In this document: positions 1-7,957 of the stretch, in pieces
How positions within the stretch are numbered: the stretch's first letter is position 1
Layout: each line of letters starts with the position of its first letter
Assembly (NCBI RefSeq): GCF_003477705.1
Contig: NZ_QUDV01000002.1
Coordinates: 248,001-312,000, forward strand
Source of the DNA: Dorea sp. AF36-15AT
Lineage (GTDB): Bacteria > Bacillota > Clostridia > Lachnospirales > Lachnospiraceae
Direction of reading: 5' to 3'
Length of the DNA: 64,000 nucleotides
Notes under the pieces: generated by a model
The model's input: only the letters and a program-made list of their open reading frames with translations
Told to the model about the DNA's origin: nothing
Databases searched by the model: none
Position numbers and translations under genes: made by a program

Positions 1-242
1 TTCATATGGAAATTGTAAGTATCTATGAAAATGAGCGGATCGATCGGATTTATCATAATAATCTGTCGGAGCTTACTCGTATGGGTGTGCATTCGGTCAA
101 GAATGGCATGGAGATCCAGCAGACGAATGACCATTTGAAGGATCTTGTGGAGTATATGCGTCAGGGAGATTATGAACATGCAGTAAAGATATTGAAGGAT
201 GATCATTTTGGTACAGGAAGAACGACTGCTATGTCAAAATGA
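1..242 (+). CDS. GntR-family regulator, C-terminal end of FCD domain (partial)
   Basis: The reading frame is open to the left edge, so this is the 3' end of a gene cut by the window; the ATG at 6 is probably internal. The visible ~80 residues are helical and end with a DHLKDLVEYMRQGDYEHAVKI-like stretch. This resembles the last helices of the ligand-binding FCD domain of GntR regulators, where a metal-ligand His is followed by a helix rich in GD-x-x-x-A. The DNA-binding domain is outside the window, so the family call rests on this tail only. Two TTGTATACAA palindromes at 2095-2123 look like FCD-GntR operators and could be its targets (inference). The next gene starts 30 bases downstream. Confidence 0.5.
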   Translation, partial: HMEIVSIYENERIDRIYHNNLSELTRMGVHSVKNGMEIQQTNDHLKDLVEYMRQGDYEHAVKILKDDHFGTGRTTAMSK

Positions 243-272
243 TAGCGGTCGTGATACGAAGGAGATAAAGCT

Positions 273-1196
273 ATGTACGATTTTATAGTGAATCCGAATG
301 CCAGATCAGGGCTTGGCGGCAGGATCTGGAAAGAACTCGAGCAACTTCTGAAAGAGCAGAAGGCAGAGTATCGGATACATTTTACTAAATACCAGAGGCA
401 TGCAAGCCGGATTGCGGAAGAGATTACCACAGATGGGGAAGAACACACCATTGTGGTACTTGGCGGTGACGGTACGGTAAATGAAGTGCTGAATGGAATC
501 ACCGAATTGTCTAAGGTGACGATGGGATATATTCCGATGGGTTCCAGCAATGATTTTGCCAGATATTTTAAGATGGCAGCAGAACCTGCGGAATGTCTGA
601 CACGGATATTGCATCCTAAGAAAATGGTGGATATGAATGTGGGAATCATGTCTTATAAAAATGGTGAAAAGTCCAGACGGTATGCGGTCAGCACAGGAAT
701 CGGATTTGACGCGGCTGTATGTCATCAGGCGGTCATTTCTAAGATGAAGGTATTCTTAAATAAGATTCATCTTGGTAAGCTTACCTATCTTGGAATTGCT
801 CTTTCCCGCATGATTGCATTGCGACCGGGTAAGATGCGGGTCCGTCTGGATGATGGAGAATGGATTGAATACGACAGAGCTTATTTCGCGACAGCGATGA
901 ATCATCCATTCGAAGGTGGAGGATTTAAGTTTTGCCCGGATGCAGATCCGTGTGATGATATCCTGAATGTGACGGTGATATCTGGTTTGCCGAAATGGAA
1001 GGTGCTGTGCCTGCTTCCAACTGCATTTAAAGGATGGCATATCCGCTTCAGGGGCATTGATACATATACCTGTAAAAAAGTTGAGATTGACAGTGAGCAG
1101 GCATTGCCGGTACATACAGATGGAGAACCGGTATTTCTGCAGCGGAAAATGACAGCAGCATTAGAACCGGACAAGATCAGACTTATTGTTGGATAA
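273..1196 (+). CDS. Diacylglycerol kinase-family lipid kinase (DagK/YegS type)
   Basis: A 307-residue cytosolic lipid kinase expected to phosphorylate diacylglycerol or a related lipid with ATP, recycling DAG into phospholipid synthesis. It opens with the family start (IVNPNARSG, residues 5-13) and carries the nucleotide-binding GGDGT at 64-68. Further hallmarks are a PMGSSNDFAR stretch near 93-102 and a C-terminal HTDGEP motif near residue 283. The length is normal for the family. A GGAG-type ribosome site precedes the ATG. It is followed after 18 bases by a glycerophosphodiesterase gene, so the two probably form a lipid-turnover operon. The exact lipid substrate cannot be read from sequence. 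Confidence 0.88.
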   Translation: MYDFIVNPNARSGLGGRIWKELEQLLKEQKAEYRIHFTKYQRHASRIAEEITTDGEEHTIVVLGGDGTVNEVLNGITELSKVTMGYIPMGSSNDFARYFKMAAEPAECLTRILHPKKMVDMNVGIMSYKNGEKSRRYAVSTGIGFDAAVCHQAVISKMKVFLNKIHLGKLTYLGIALSRMIALRPGKMRVRLDDGEWIEYDRAYFATAMNHPFEGGGFKFCPDADPCDDILNVTVISGLPKWKVLCLLPTAFKGWHIRFRGIDTYTCKKVEIDSEQALPVHTDGEPVFLQRKMTAALEPDKIRLIVG

Positions 1197-1214
1197 TTTG
1201 AGGAGGCGCAGAAA

Positions 1215-2036
1215 ATGGCAGCAGGATATATTTTTCTCGTGGTGTTATTACTGGGTGTATTGTATCTGCTGTTGATCCGACCGGAGAACCGGAATGCAGA
1301 AATGGCAGTATATCGACGCACGATGTTTGCACATCGGGGATATCACAATAAGGAAAAACTGATTCCGGAGAATTCAATGGCCGCATTTCGGGCAGCAGTC
1401 GCTCATGGCTATGGTATAGAACTGGATATACATATTACCAGAGATGGAAAAGTGGTGGTATTTCATGATGATACACTGGAGCGGATGTGCGGAGAACATG
1501 GCAAGGTAGAAGATTATACATTGGAAGAGTTACAGAAGTTTCATCTGCTGAATACGACAGAGAGGATCCCGGAATTACAGGAAGTGTTGGAATATGTGGA
1601 TGGCAGGGCACCACTTCTGGTTGAACTTAAGATACCGGGACGGGATCTGAGGGTCTGTGAGGCATCATATGATATTCTGAAGACATACCATGGAAAATAT
1701 CTGGTGCAGTCATTCAATACATTAGGGTTACAATGGTATCGCAAATATGCACCGGCGATACTGCGAGGTCAGCTTTCGTCCAACCTTACTGCAGATCCAT
1801 TGAATGATCCATACATACTCCGGTTTCTGGTAAAATATCTGATGCTGAATGTGATTGGAAGACCAGATTTTATTTCTTACAAATTAAAGGATCTTCCGAA
1901 TTGCAGTGTTCTTTTATGCAGATGGCTATGGAGAATTCCGGTAGCAGTGTGGACGCTTCGAACGGAACAGGCACTTCAGCAGGGAAAAGCGAAGTATGAT
2001 ATGTACATTTTTGAGAAAAGCGGAGAAAATTATTAA
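1215..2036 (+). CDS. Membrane-anchored glycerophosphodiester phosphodiesterase
   Basis: A 273-residue GDPD enzyme hydrolysing glycerophosphodiesters to an alcohol and glycerol 3-phosphate. Residues 3-21 form one hydrophobic N-terminal membrane segment, so the catalytic domain is tethered to the membrane, probably outside. Catalytic motifs are visible: HRG at 40-42, the metal-binding E69-x-D71 in ELDIH, and FHDD around 83-86. It lies 18 bases after the DagK-like gene behind a GAGGAGG ribosome site and is probably cotranscribed with it. Products of this pair (DAG, glycerol 3-phosphate) connect to the glp genes at 38-42 kb. Confidence 0.88.
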   Translation: MAAGYIFLVVLLLGVLYLLLIRPENRNAEMAVYRRTMFAHRGYHNKEKLIPENSMAAFRAAVAHGYGIELDIHITRDGKVVVFHDDTLERMCGEHGKVEDYTLEELQKFHLLNTTERIPELQEVLEYVDGRAPLLVELKIPGRDLRVCEASYDILKTYHGKYLVQSFNTLGLQWYRKYAPAILRGQLSSNLTADPLNDPYILRFLVKYLMLNVIGRPDFISYKLKDLPNCSVLLCRWLWRIPVAVWTLRTEQALQQGKAKYDMYIFEKSGENY

Positions 2037-2053
2037 AAGTTACCACCATAGTA

Positions 2054-2082
2054 TTGACATGCAATTAACGAGGTGTTATATT
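2054..2082 (+). promoter_or_regulatory. Sigma-A promoter of proC
   Basis: TTGACA at 2054-2059 and TATATT at 2077-2082 are separated by exactly 17 bases. The start point would be near 2089, immediately before two TTGTATACAA palindromes, so a protein bound there could block transcription. Confidence 0.75.
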
Positions 2083-2094
2083 GTAGAAAACAAG

Positions 2095-2123
2095 TTGTAT
2101 ACAAATTATAGATTTGTATACAA
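2095..2123. promoter_or_regulatory. Tandem TTGTATACAA operator-like palindromes upstream of proC
   Basis: Two identical 10-base palindromes TTGTATACAA lie at 2095-2104 and 2114-2123, spaced 19 bases start to start (about two helical turns), just downstream of the proC -10 box. The form fits operators of FCD-type GntR regulators, and the window begins with the tail of such a gene. The match to that particular regulator is inference. Confidence 0.55.
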
Positions 2124-2157
2124 TGAAACTTTTCTCAAATATTAAGGAGGTAACGTC

Positions 2158-2952
2158 ATGAAATTAGGGTTTATCGGAACTGGTAATATGGCTTCAGCAA
2201 TTATGGGAGGAATCATTTCAAAAGGAGTCATCCCGGCAGATGAGATCATTGGAGCTGACCTGTTTGCCCCTGGTAGAGAACGTGTAAAAGAGAAATTTGG
2301 AATTCATGTAACCGCAGATAACAACGAAGTAGTAGAGAAGGCTGATGTAGTACTTCTGTCAGTAAAACCTCAGTTCTACGCAGATGTTATTTCTGGTATT
2401 AAAGATAAGATCAGGCCGGATCAGATCGTGATCACAATTGCACCTGGTAAAACACTTTCATGGCTTGCTGAGCAGTTTGGTAAAGATGTTAAGATCGTAC
2501 GTTGTATGCCGAATACACCGGCTATGGTTGGTGAAGGTATGACTGCTGCATGTCCGAATGAGCATATGACGGAAGAAGAAATCGAATATGTGAAAACACT
2601 GCTTTCAAGCTTCAGTCTGGTAGAGATCGTACCGGAGAAGCTGATGGACACTGTTACAGCAGTAAGCGGAAGTTCACCGGCCTACGTATTCATGTTTATC
2701 GAAGCGATGGCAGACGCTGCTGTATTAGATGGTATGCCGAGAGCGCAGGCATATAAGTTTGCAGCACAGGCCGTATTGGGAAGTGCTAAGATGGTACTTG
2801 ATACAGGAAAGCACCCGGGAGAGTTGAAAGATATGGTATGCTCACCGGCAGGTACTACAATTGATGCAGTACGTGTGCTGGAAGAGTGTGGATTCAGAGG
2901 AACAATCATTGACGCTGTTCAGACATGTGCAGAGAAGTCAAGAAGTCTGTAA
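2158..2952 (+). CDS. proC: Pyrroline-5-carboxylate reductase
   Basis: A 264-residue cytosolic enzyme that reduces 1-pyrroline-5-carboxylate to proline with NAD(P)H, the last step of proline synthesis. The N-terminal Rossmann motif is GFIGTGNMASAI (residues 4-15). The C-terminal dimerisation domain has the conserved VSGSSPAYVF and the SPAGTT segment. The length is typical. A clear AAGGAGG ribosome site precedes ATG 2158. The gene has its own promoter (2054-2082) with a tandem palindrome in the 5' leader and ends at a hairpin terminator (2981-3014), so it is monocistronic. Confidence 0.95.
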   Translation: MKLGFIGTGNMASAIMGGIISKGVIPADEIIGADLFAPGRERVKEKFGIHVTADNNEVVEKADVVLLSVKPQFYADVISGIKDKIRPDQIVITIAPGKTLSWLAEQFGKDVKIVRCMPNTPAMVGEGMTAACPNEHMTEEEIEYVKTLLSSFSLVEIVPEKLMDTVTAVSGSSPAYVFMFIEAMADAAVLDGMPRAQAYKFAAQAVLGSAKMVLDTGKHPGELKDMVCSPAGTTIDAVRVLEECGFRGTIIDAVQTCAEKSRSL

Positions 2953-2980
2953 ATAGAAGATTAAGGAATTCAGAAAAATT

Positions 2981-3014
2981 AAGAACCTCAGGATGTGGCC
3001 TGAGGTTCTTTCGT
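2981..3014. terminator. Bidirectional terminator between proC and the PAP2 gene
   Basis: AAGAACCTCA (2981-2990) pairs perfectly with TGAGGTTCTT (3001-3010) across a 10-base loop. T-rich stretches follow on both strands, so it can serve proC and the convergent PAP2 gene that ends at 3020. Confidence 0.85.
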
Positions 3015-3019
3015 TATAC

Positions 3020-3682
3020 TTAAATGATCGGTTCATGCATCAGCTTGCGTGCCTGTCTGGTCTGCCTGGCATAGACCAGCTGATATAAAATCCCATCCAT
3101 TACCAGAGCGGCTGCTACATCTGTTACCGAATGCTGCTTCAGAAACATGGTAGAAAGCACAATGATAAATGAGAGGATTCCGGCGACAATTCGGATACCG
3201 TGTTTATCCTTTAGTGCCGGTGTACGGTTCAATGCCATGCACATACCTACGGAGAGGAATACATGCATGCTTGGCAATACATTGGTCGGCGTGTCTGTGG
3301 AGTAGACAATCTTTACAAGATCAACAAATACATTATCGTGAGCAAAGATGGTTGGGCGTAATGCCAGGCCATTTGGAAATATTGTACAGATGATCAGGAA
3401 AATGGTCATGCCGCTGATCGCAAATCTGGCTGCCTGCAGGAATCCTTTTTTGTCTTTGAAAAAAAGAAAACATGCACCGACTGCAAGATATACGAACCAC
3501 AGTAGATAAGGAACGATAAAATACTCCACAAATGGTATATAATCGTCCAGTGGTGAGTGGATCAGATAAAAATCAGCAGTCACATGGCGTTCTAGATATG
3601 TGAACCATGGCATGTAGATCAGTGCATATAACAGTACCCACGCATGATTATATTTTTTAAACAGTTCTTTTAACTTCTTCAT
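3020..3682 (-). CDS. PAP2-superfamily membrane phosphatase
   Basis: A 220-residue integral membrane protein with about five or six hydrophobic segments and PAP2 motifs: LPSMH at 136-140 (motif 2) and LKQHSVTDV at 181-189 (motif 3). Motif 1 is not obvious; LALRPTIF near 107 is the nearest stretch. Such proteins dephosphorylate lipid phosphates or undecaprenyl pyrophosphate, but some are transferases, and the substrate is unknown here. The start at 3682 was preferred over an upstream ATG (3736) because an AAAGGG ribosome site lies at the right distance only for 3682. It is convergent with proC. Confidence 0.75.
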   Translation of the reverse strand: MKKLKELFKKYNHAWVLLYALIYMPWFTYLERHVTADFYLIHSPLDDYIPFVEYFIVPYLLWFVYLAVGACFLFFKDKKGFLQAARFAISGMTIFLIICTIFPNGLALRPTIFAHDNVFVDLVKIVYSTDTPTNVLPSMHVFLSVGMCMALNRTPALKDKHGIRIVAGILSFIIVLSTMFLKQHSVTDVAAALVMDGILYQLVYARQTRQARKLMHEPII

Positions 3683-3926
3683 GCAGATACACCCTTTCGA
3701 TGTATATAGTATAAGATTAATATATTTCAAACCCATAGGATTATAACACGAAAAAATTGAATCAACAACCGACTTTACAAGGAATTAATAAAATCTTTTG
3801 AAACAGGACAGATGTAAGAACTCCGTATCCTTTGCGTTGATTTTGCATAAGTGACGTGTTACAATTGACTCAATATGTGATCCGATATGGATAGAAATAA
3901 AGAAATAAAAAAGCGAGGTATATAAA

Positions 3927-4445
3927 ATGGCAAATCCAATCGTAACTTTTGAAATGGAAAATGGCGATATTATGAAAGCAGAACTGTATCCGGAGATTGC
4001 ACCGAATACGGTCAATAACTTTATCTCATTGGTAAAGAAAGGATTCTATGATGGATTGATCTTTCACCGTGTCATTAATGGATTTATGATTCAAGGCGGA
4101 TGCCCGGACGGAACCGGTATGGGTGGTCCGGGATACCAGATCAAGGGCGAGTTTTCTCAGAATGGCGTGAAGAACGACCTGCTTCACACAGAGGGTGTGT
4201 TGTCTATGGCACGAGCTATGCATCCGGATTCAGCAGGTTCCCAGTTCTTTATCATGCATAAGAACTCGCCGCATCTTGACGGACAGTATGCAGCATTTGG
4301 TAAGATTATTGAAGGTATGGATATTGTGGATAAGATTGCAACAGTACAGACAGATTTCAGAGATCGTCCGCTCCAGGAGCAGAAAATGAAAAAAGTAACA
4401 GTAGATACACAGGGAACTGAGTATCCGGAGCCGGAGAAGGCATAA
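3927..4445 (+). CDS. Cyclophilin-type peptidyl-prolyl cis-trans isomerase
   Basis: A 172-residue cytosolic prolyl isomerase of the small bacterial cyclophilin type; no signal peptide is present, so it acts on intracellular folding. The core is readable: FHRVINGFMIQGGCPDGTG carries the catalytic Arg and the Phe/Met/Gln substrate pocket, followed by MARAMHPDSAGSQFFI and the LDGQYAAFGKI segment. The length is normal. An AGCGAGGT-like ribosome site precedes the ATG. It sits 39 bases before the ECF transporter genes and could be cotranscribed with them. Confidence 0.93.
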   Translation: MANPIVTFEMENGDIMKAELYPEIAPNTVNNFISLVKKGFYDGLIFHRVINGFMIQGGCPDGTGMGGPGYQIKGEFSQNGVKNDLLHTEGVLSMARAMHPDSAGSQFFIMHKNSPHLDGQYAAFGKIIEGMDIVDKIATVQTDFRDRPLQEQKMKKVTVDTQGTEYPEPEKA

Positions 4446-4484
4446 GACTGTTACGTGAATAAAGAGAAGGAGGCTGAAACTATT

Positions 4485-5339
4485 ATGAAGAAAATGGTTC
4501 AGACCGATGACCTGATATTTGAATATGCAAAGAGAGACGAAGAAGGCAATGTGATCGGCAGCTACCGCGCTATTGATCAGGTGAATCTGGAAGTGGAAGA
4601 GGGGCAATTTATTGCTGTGTTAGGGCATAATGGCTCCGGAAAATCGACGCTGGCGAAACACCTGAATGCGATTCTGGTGCCGACAGAAGGTACAGTGTGG
4701 GTAGATGGAACGAATACCAGTGATCCGAATGAATTGTGGAATGTAAGGCAGTCAGCGGGAATGGTATTTCAGAATCCGGATAACCAGATCATCGGGACGG
4801 TGGTAGAAGAAGATGTGGGATTCGGACCGGAGAATCTGGGTGTGCCGACGGATGAGATCTGGCAGCGCGTGGAGGACAGCCTGAAAGCAGTCGGAATGAT
4901 CAGCTACAGACATCATTCGCCGAATAAGCTGTCCGGCGGTCAGAAGCAGCGTGTAGCGATCGCGGGAGTCATTGCCATGAAGCCGAGATGCATCGTGCTG
5001 GATGAACCGACTGCGATGCTGGATCCGAACGGACGAAAGGAAGTCCTTCGTACCGTAGAGGAACTGCGCAAAAAAGAGAAGGTTACGGTAATACTGATTA
5101 CGCATTATATGGAAGAAGTGATTGATGCAGATAAAGTATTTGTCATGGATCACGGACATGTGGTAATGGAGGGAACACCGCGGGAGATATTCTCGCAGGT
5201 GGATACATTGAAAAAGTATCGGCTGGATGTGCCACAGGTGACCATACTTGCAGATGAATTGAAAAAACGCGGACTGGATATTCCAGCCGGGATTTTGAGG
5301 AAAGAAGAATTGGTAGAAGCGATATGTCGATTAAAATAG
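4485..5339 (+). CDS. ecfA1: ECF transporter ATP-binding subunit A1
   Basis: A 284-residue ABC ATPase of the energy-coupling factor module, which pairs with EcfA2 and EcfT to drive vitamin and metal uptake through exchangeable S components. It shows Walker [10 protein letters not shown] (47-55), Q-loop FQNPDNQ (95-101), signature LSGGQKQR (149-156) and Walker B VLDEPTA (171-177). The start at 4485 is preferred over a GTG at 4455 because AAGGAGG lies about 10 bases upstream of 4485. The 3' end overlaps ecfA2 by 16 bases, so the two are translationally coupled. No S component is encoded nearby, so this is a shared group II module. Confidence 0.94.
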   Translation: MKKMVQTDDLIFEYAKRDEEGNVIGSYRAIDQVNLEVEEGQFIAVLGHNGSGKSTLAKHLNAILVPTEGTVWVDGTNTSDPNELWNVRQSAGMVFQNPDNQIIGTVVEEDVGFGPENLGVPTDEIWQRVEDSLKAVGMISYRHHSPNKLSGGQKQRVAIAGVIAMKPRCIVLDEPTAMLDPNGRKEVLRTVEELRKKEKVTVILITHYMEEVIDADKVFVMDHGHVVMEGTPREIFSQVDTLKKYRLDVPQVTILADELKKRGLDIPAGILRKEELVEAICRLK

Positions 5340-6175
5340 AACATTTGAATTATGTATATAGTGCAGGTACAGCGTATGAGAAACAGGCACTCAAAGATAT
5401 CTGCCTGGAGATTCCGCATGGGGAATTTGTAGGTGTGATCGGACATACGGGATCCGGTAAGTCTACGCTGATCCAGCATCTGAATGGTCTGATCAGGGCT
5501 ACGAGTGGAGCTTTGTACTATAATGGAGAGAACATTTACGAAGACGGTTATAATATGAAAGCGCTTCGTAATCAGGTGGGACTGGTATTTCAGTATCCGG
5601 AGCATCAGCTGTTTGAGGTGGATGTGCTGTCGGATGTGTGCTTTGGGCCGAAGAACCAGGGACTTTCCAAGGAAGAATGCGAGAAGAGAGCCAGAGAGGC
5701 ACTGAAGCTCGTAGGCTTAAAGGAAAAATACTACGATGCATCGCCGTTTGAACTGTCCGGTGGACAGAAGCGGAGAGTGGCGATTGCAGGCGTACTTGCC
5801 ATGGAACCGCAGGTGCTGATCTTGGATGAGCCGACCGCAGGACTTGATCCGAAAGGTCGTGATGAGATTTTGGATCAGATTGCATATCTTCATAAGAAAA
5901 GAAATCTGACGGTTATTCTGGTGTCCCATAGTATGGACGATATTGCAAAATATGCAGATCGTATTATTGTAATGAACCAGGGCGAAGTGATGTATAACGA
6001 TGTGCCGAAAAAAGTATTTGCGCACTATAAAGAACTGGAACAGGTCGGGCTTGCAGCACCACAGGTGACTTATATCATGCATGAGCTGAAAGCACATGGC
6101 TTGAATGTGAATACAGAGGCAACTACGATCGAAGAAGCTGCGGACAGTATTATGGAGGTGATGGCTCATGATTAG
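5324..6175 (+). CDS. ecfA2: ECF transporter ATP-binding subunit A2
   Basis: A 283-residue second ABC ATPase of the ECF module, cytosolic face of the membrane. Walker A is GHTGSGKST (40-48), the Q-loop is FQYPEHQ, the signature is LSGGQKRR and Walker B is [12 protein letters not shown]. The C-terminal extension (about residues 225-283) is typical of EcfA proteins and contacts EcfT. It starts within the end of ecfA1 and overlaps ecfT by 8 bases, giving a tightly coupled ecfA1-ecfA2-ecfT set. Confidence 0.94.
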   Translation: MSIKIEHLNYVYSAGTAYEKQALKDICLEIPHGEFVGVIGHTGSGKSTLIQHLNGLIRATSGALYYNGENIYEDGYNMKALRNQVGLVFQYPEHQLFEVDVLSDVCFGPKNQGLSKEECEKRAREALKLVGLKEKYYDASPFELSGGQKRRVAIAGVLAMEPQVLILDEPTAGLDPKGRDEILDQIAYLHKKRNLTVILVSHSMDDIAKYADRIIVMNQGEVMYNDVPKKVFAHYKELEQVGLAAPQVTYIMHELKAHGLNVNTEATTIEEAADSIMEVMAHD

Positions 6176-6992
6176 AGATATTACCATTGGACAATACTAT
6201 CCGGCAAAAAGTGTACTGCACCGTCTGGATCCGAGAGTGAAGCTGGTGGCAACACTGTTGTATTTGATTTCGTTATTCTTATTTAAGAACATTCTGGGAT
6301 ATCTTGTGACGACAGTATTCCTGATAGCCATTATAAAGCTGTCAAAAGTACCATTCCGCTATATCATGCGGGGTATGAAGCCGATTATGATGTTACTGTT
6401 GATTACGTTGTTGTTTAACCTTTTCCTTACGAGAGAAGGAGACGTGCTGTTCCATGCGTGGATTTTTACAATTACAGAAGGTGGTTTGCGTACAGCAATC
6501 TTAATGGCAATCCGTCTGGTGTATCTGATCACAGGGTCTTCATTGATGACGTTTACTACGACACCGAATGAACTGACAGACGGCATCGAGAGTCTGTTGA
6601 AGCCATTGAATAAGATTCATGTGCCAGTGCACGAGATTGCAATGATCATGTCGATCGCGCTGCGCTTTATCCCGATTCTGCTGGAAGAGACAGATAAGAT
6701 TATGAAAGCGCAGATTGCCAGAGGTGCAGATCTGGAAAGTGGTAATATGATCCAGAAGGCAAAGAGCATGGTGCCGATCCTGGTGCCGTTATTCGTATCT
6801 GCATTCCGAAGAGCCAACGATCTGGCCATGGCAATGGAAGCGAGATGCTACAGAGGCGGTGACGGACGTACCAAGATGAAGCCCCTTCATTATACCGGAG
6901 TTGACCGTACAGCGTATGTACTGGTGATCTTTTATGTGGCGGCAGTTGTAATAATAGGAAGATGTGTTCCTTTCCATGTATGGATTTTCTAA
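6168..6992 (+). CDS. ecfT: ECF transporter transmembrane subunit T
   Basis: A 274-residue integral membrane protein that links the two ATPases to substrate-binding S components. About five hydrophobic segments surround two cytosolic coupling motifs: ARGADLESG (184-192) and AMEARCYRG (222-230), the Ala-Arg-Gly helices that sit in EcfA grooves. The gene overlaps ecfA2 by 8 bases and is followed after 23 bases by truA, the usual Firmicutes order. Confidence 0.93.
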   Translation: MIRDITIGQYYPAKSVLHRLDPRVKLVATLLYLISLFLFKNILGYLVTTVFLIAIIKLSKVPFRYIMRGMKPIMMLLLITLLFNLFLTREGDVLFHAWIFTITEGGLRTAILMAIRLVYLITGSSLMTFTTTPNELTDGIESLLKPLNKIHVPVHEIAMIMSIALRFIPILLEETDKIMKAQIARGADLESGNMIQKAKSMVPILVPLFVSAFRRANDLAMAMEARCYRGGDGRTKMKPLHYTGVDRTAYVLVIFYVAAVVIIGRCVPFHVWIF

Positions 6993-7015
6993 ATGACCTG
7001 GGAGAGAACAGATAT

Positions 7016-7768
7016 ATGAAAAGAATCAAACTGACGGTAGCTTACGACGGAACCGACTATTGTGGATGGCAGGTTCAGCCCAATGGAGTTACCATCGAAG
7101 AAATACTAAACCGGGAGATCAGCGGTCTGACAGGAGAAGAAATCCGGGTGATCGGTGCCAGCAGAACAGATTCGGGCGTGCATGCGCTTGGCAATGTTGC
7201 GGTATTTGACACAAAATGTTCGATTCCCGCTGAACGGTTTGCTTATGCTTTGAATCGGAGAATGCCGGAGGATATTGTAATTGTTCGATCTGAACAGGTG
7301 GCAGATGACTGGCATCCACGCTATCAGGATGTGATTACAAAGACATATGAATATCACATTTACAATGCGTCTGTGCCGAATCCTATGAAACGGCGGACTT
7401 CTACATTTGTATCCTTTCCACTGGACATAGACCAGATGCGGAAAGGAGCATCTTATTTGATTGGAGAGCATGATTTTGTAAGCTTTTGCAATGTCAGAAC
7501 GAATACGTCCGATACGGTCCGTACAGTGTATGATATTATGATCGATCAGAATGGCGAGGATATCTGTATCCGGATTACGGGAAATGGTTTCCTCTATAAT
7601 ATGGTCAGGATTATAGCCGGAACACTGATCCGTGTGGGGAGAGGTTTTTACACACCAGAACGGGTGAAGGAGATCCTGGAAGCCGGAGAGCGTACGGAAG
7701 CCGGAGTGACGGCACCACCACAGGGGTTGGTGCTGGTAGAGATACGGTATGGTAATGAAAATGAATAA
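7016..7768 (+). CDS. truA: tRNA pseudouridine(38-40) synthase
   Basis: A 250-residue enzyme isomerising uridines 38-40 in tRNA anticodon stems to pseudouridine. The catalytic Asp lies in SRTDSGVHA (D52), and the family start IKLTVAYDGT is intact. The start at 7016 was chosen over an in-frame ATG at 6962 that would overlap ecfT; a GGGAGAG ribosome site precedes 7016 and the family begins at this Met. The gene ends the ecf operon at the hairpin at 7779-7806. In many Firmicutes rplM-rpsI follow directly; here they lie 9 kb away. Confidence 0.94.
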   Translation: MKRIKLTVAYDGTDYCGWQVQPNGVTIEEILNREISGLTGEEIRVIGASRTDSGVHALGNVAVFDTKCSIPAERFAYALNRRMPEDIVIVRSEQVADDWHPRYQDVITKTYEYHIYNASVPNPMKRRTSTFVSFPLDIDQMRKGASYLIGEHDFVSFCNVRTNTSDTVRTVYDIMIDQNGEDICIRITGNGFLYNMVRIIAGTLIRVGRGFYTPERVKEILEAGERTEAGVTAPPQGLVLVEIRYGNENE

Positions 7769-7778
7769 TGTGTAGTGG

Positions 7779-7812
7779 ATAGACTGTGTGAGAATGCACA
7801 GTCTATTTTATA
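7779..7812 (+). terminator. Terminator after truA
   Basis: ATAGACTGTG (7779-7788) pairs with CACAGTCTAT (7797-7806) over an 8-base loop and is followed by a T-rich tail. It closes the ecfA1-ecfA2-ecfT-truA operon. Confidence 0.85.
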
Positions 7813-7957
7813 TTGATTTAAACCAAATTTTACATTTTGTTAAAGTTAACGTAGACTTCTGTAGAAAGTGATGGTATATTAAAAATTGACAAAGTAGGAA
7901 TATTCATAGAATAGAAGGATAATAAAGCGGCTATGTTATATAGTCGGGGAGGACGTT

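Noticed and set aside
203..649. Long antisense frames opposite the DagK gene and many other genes
   Set aside because: They lie opposite or out of frame with well-supported genes, lack ribosome sites and encode no recognisable protein.
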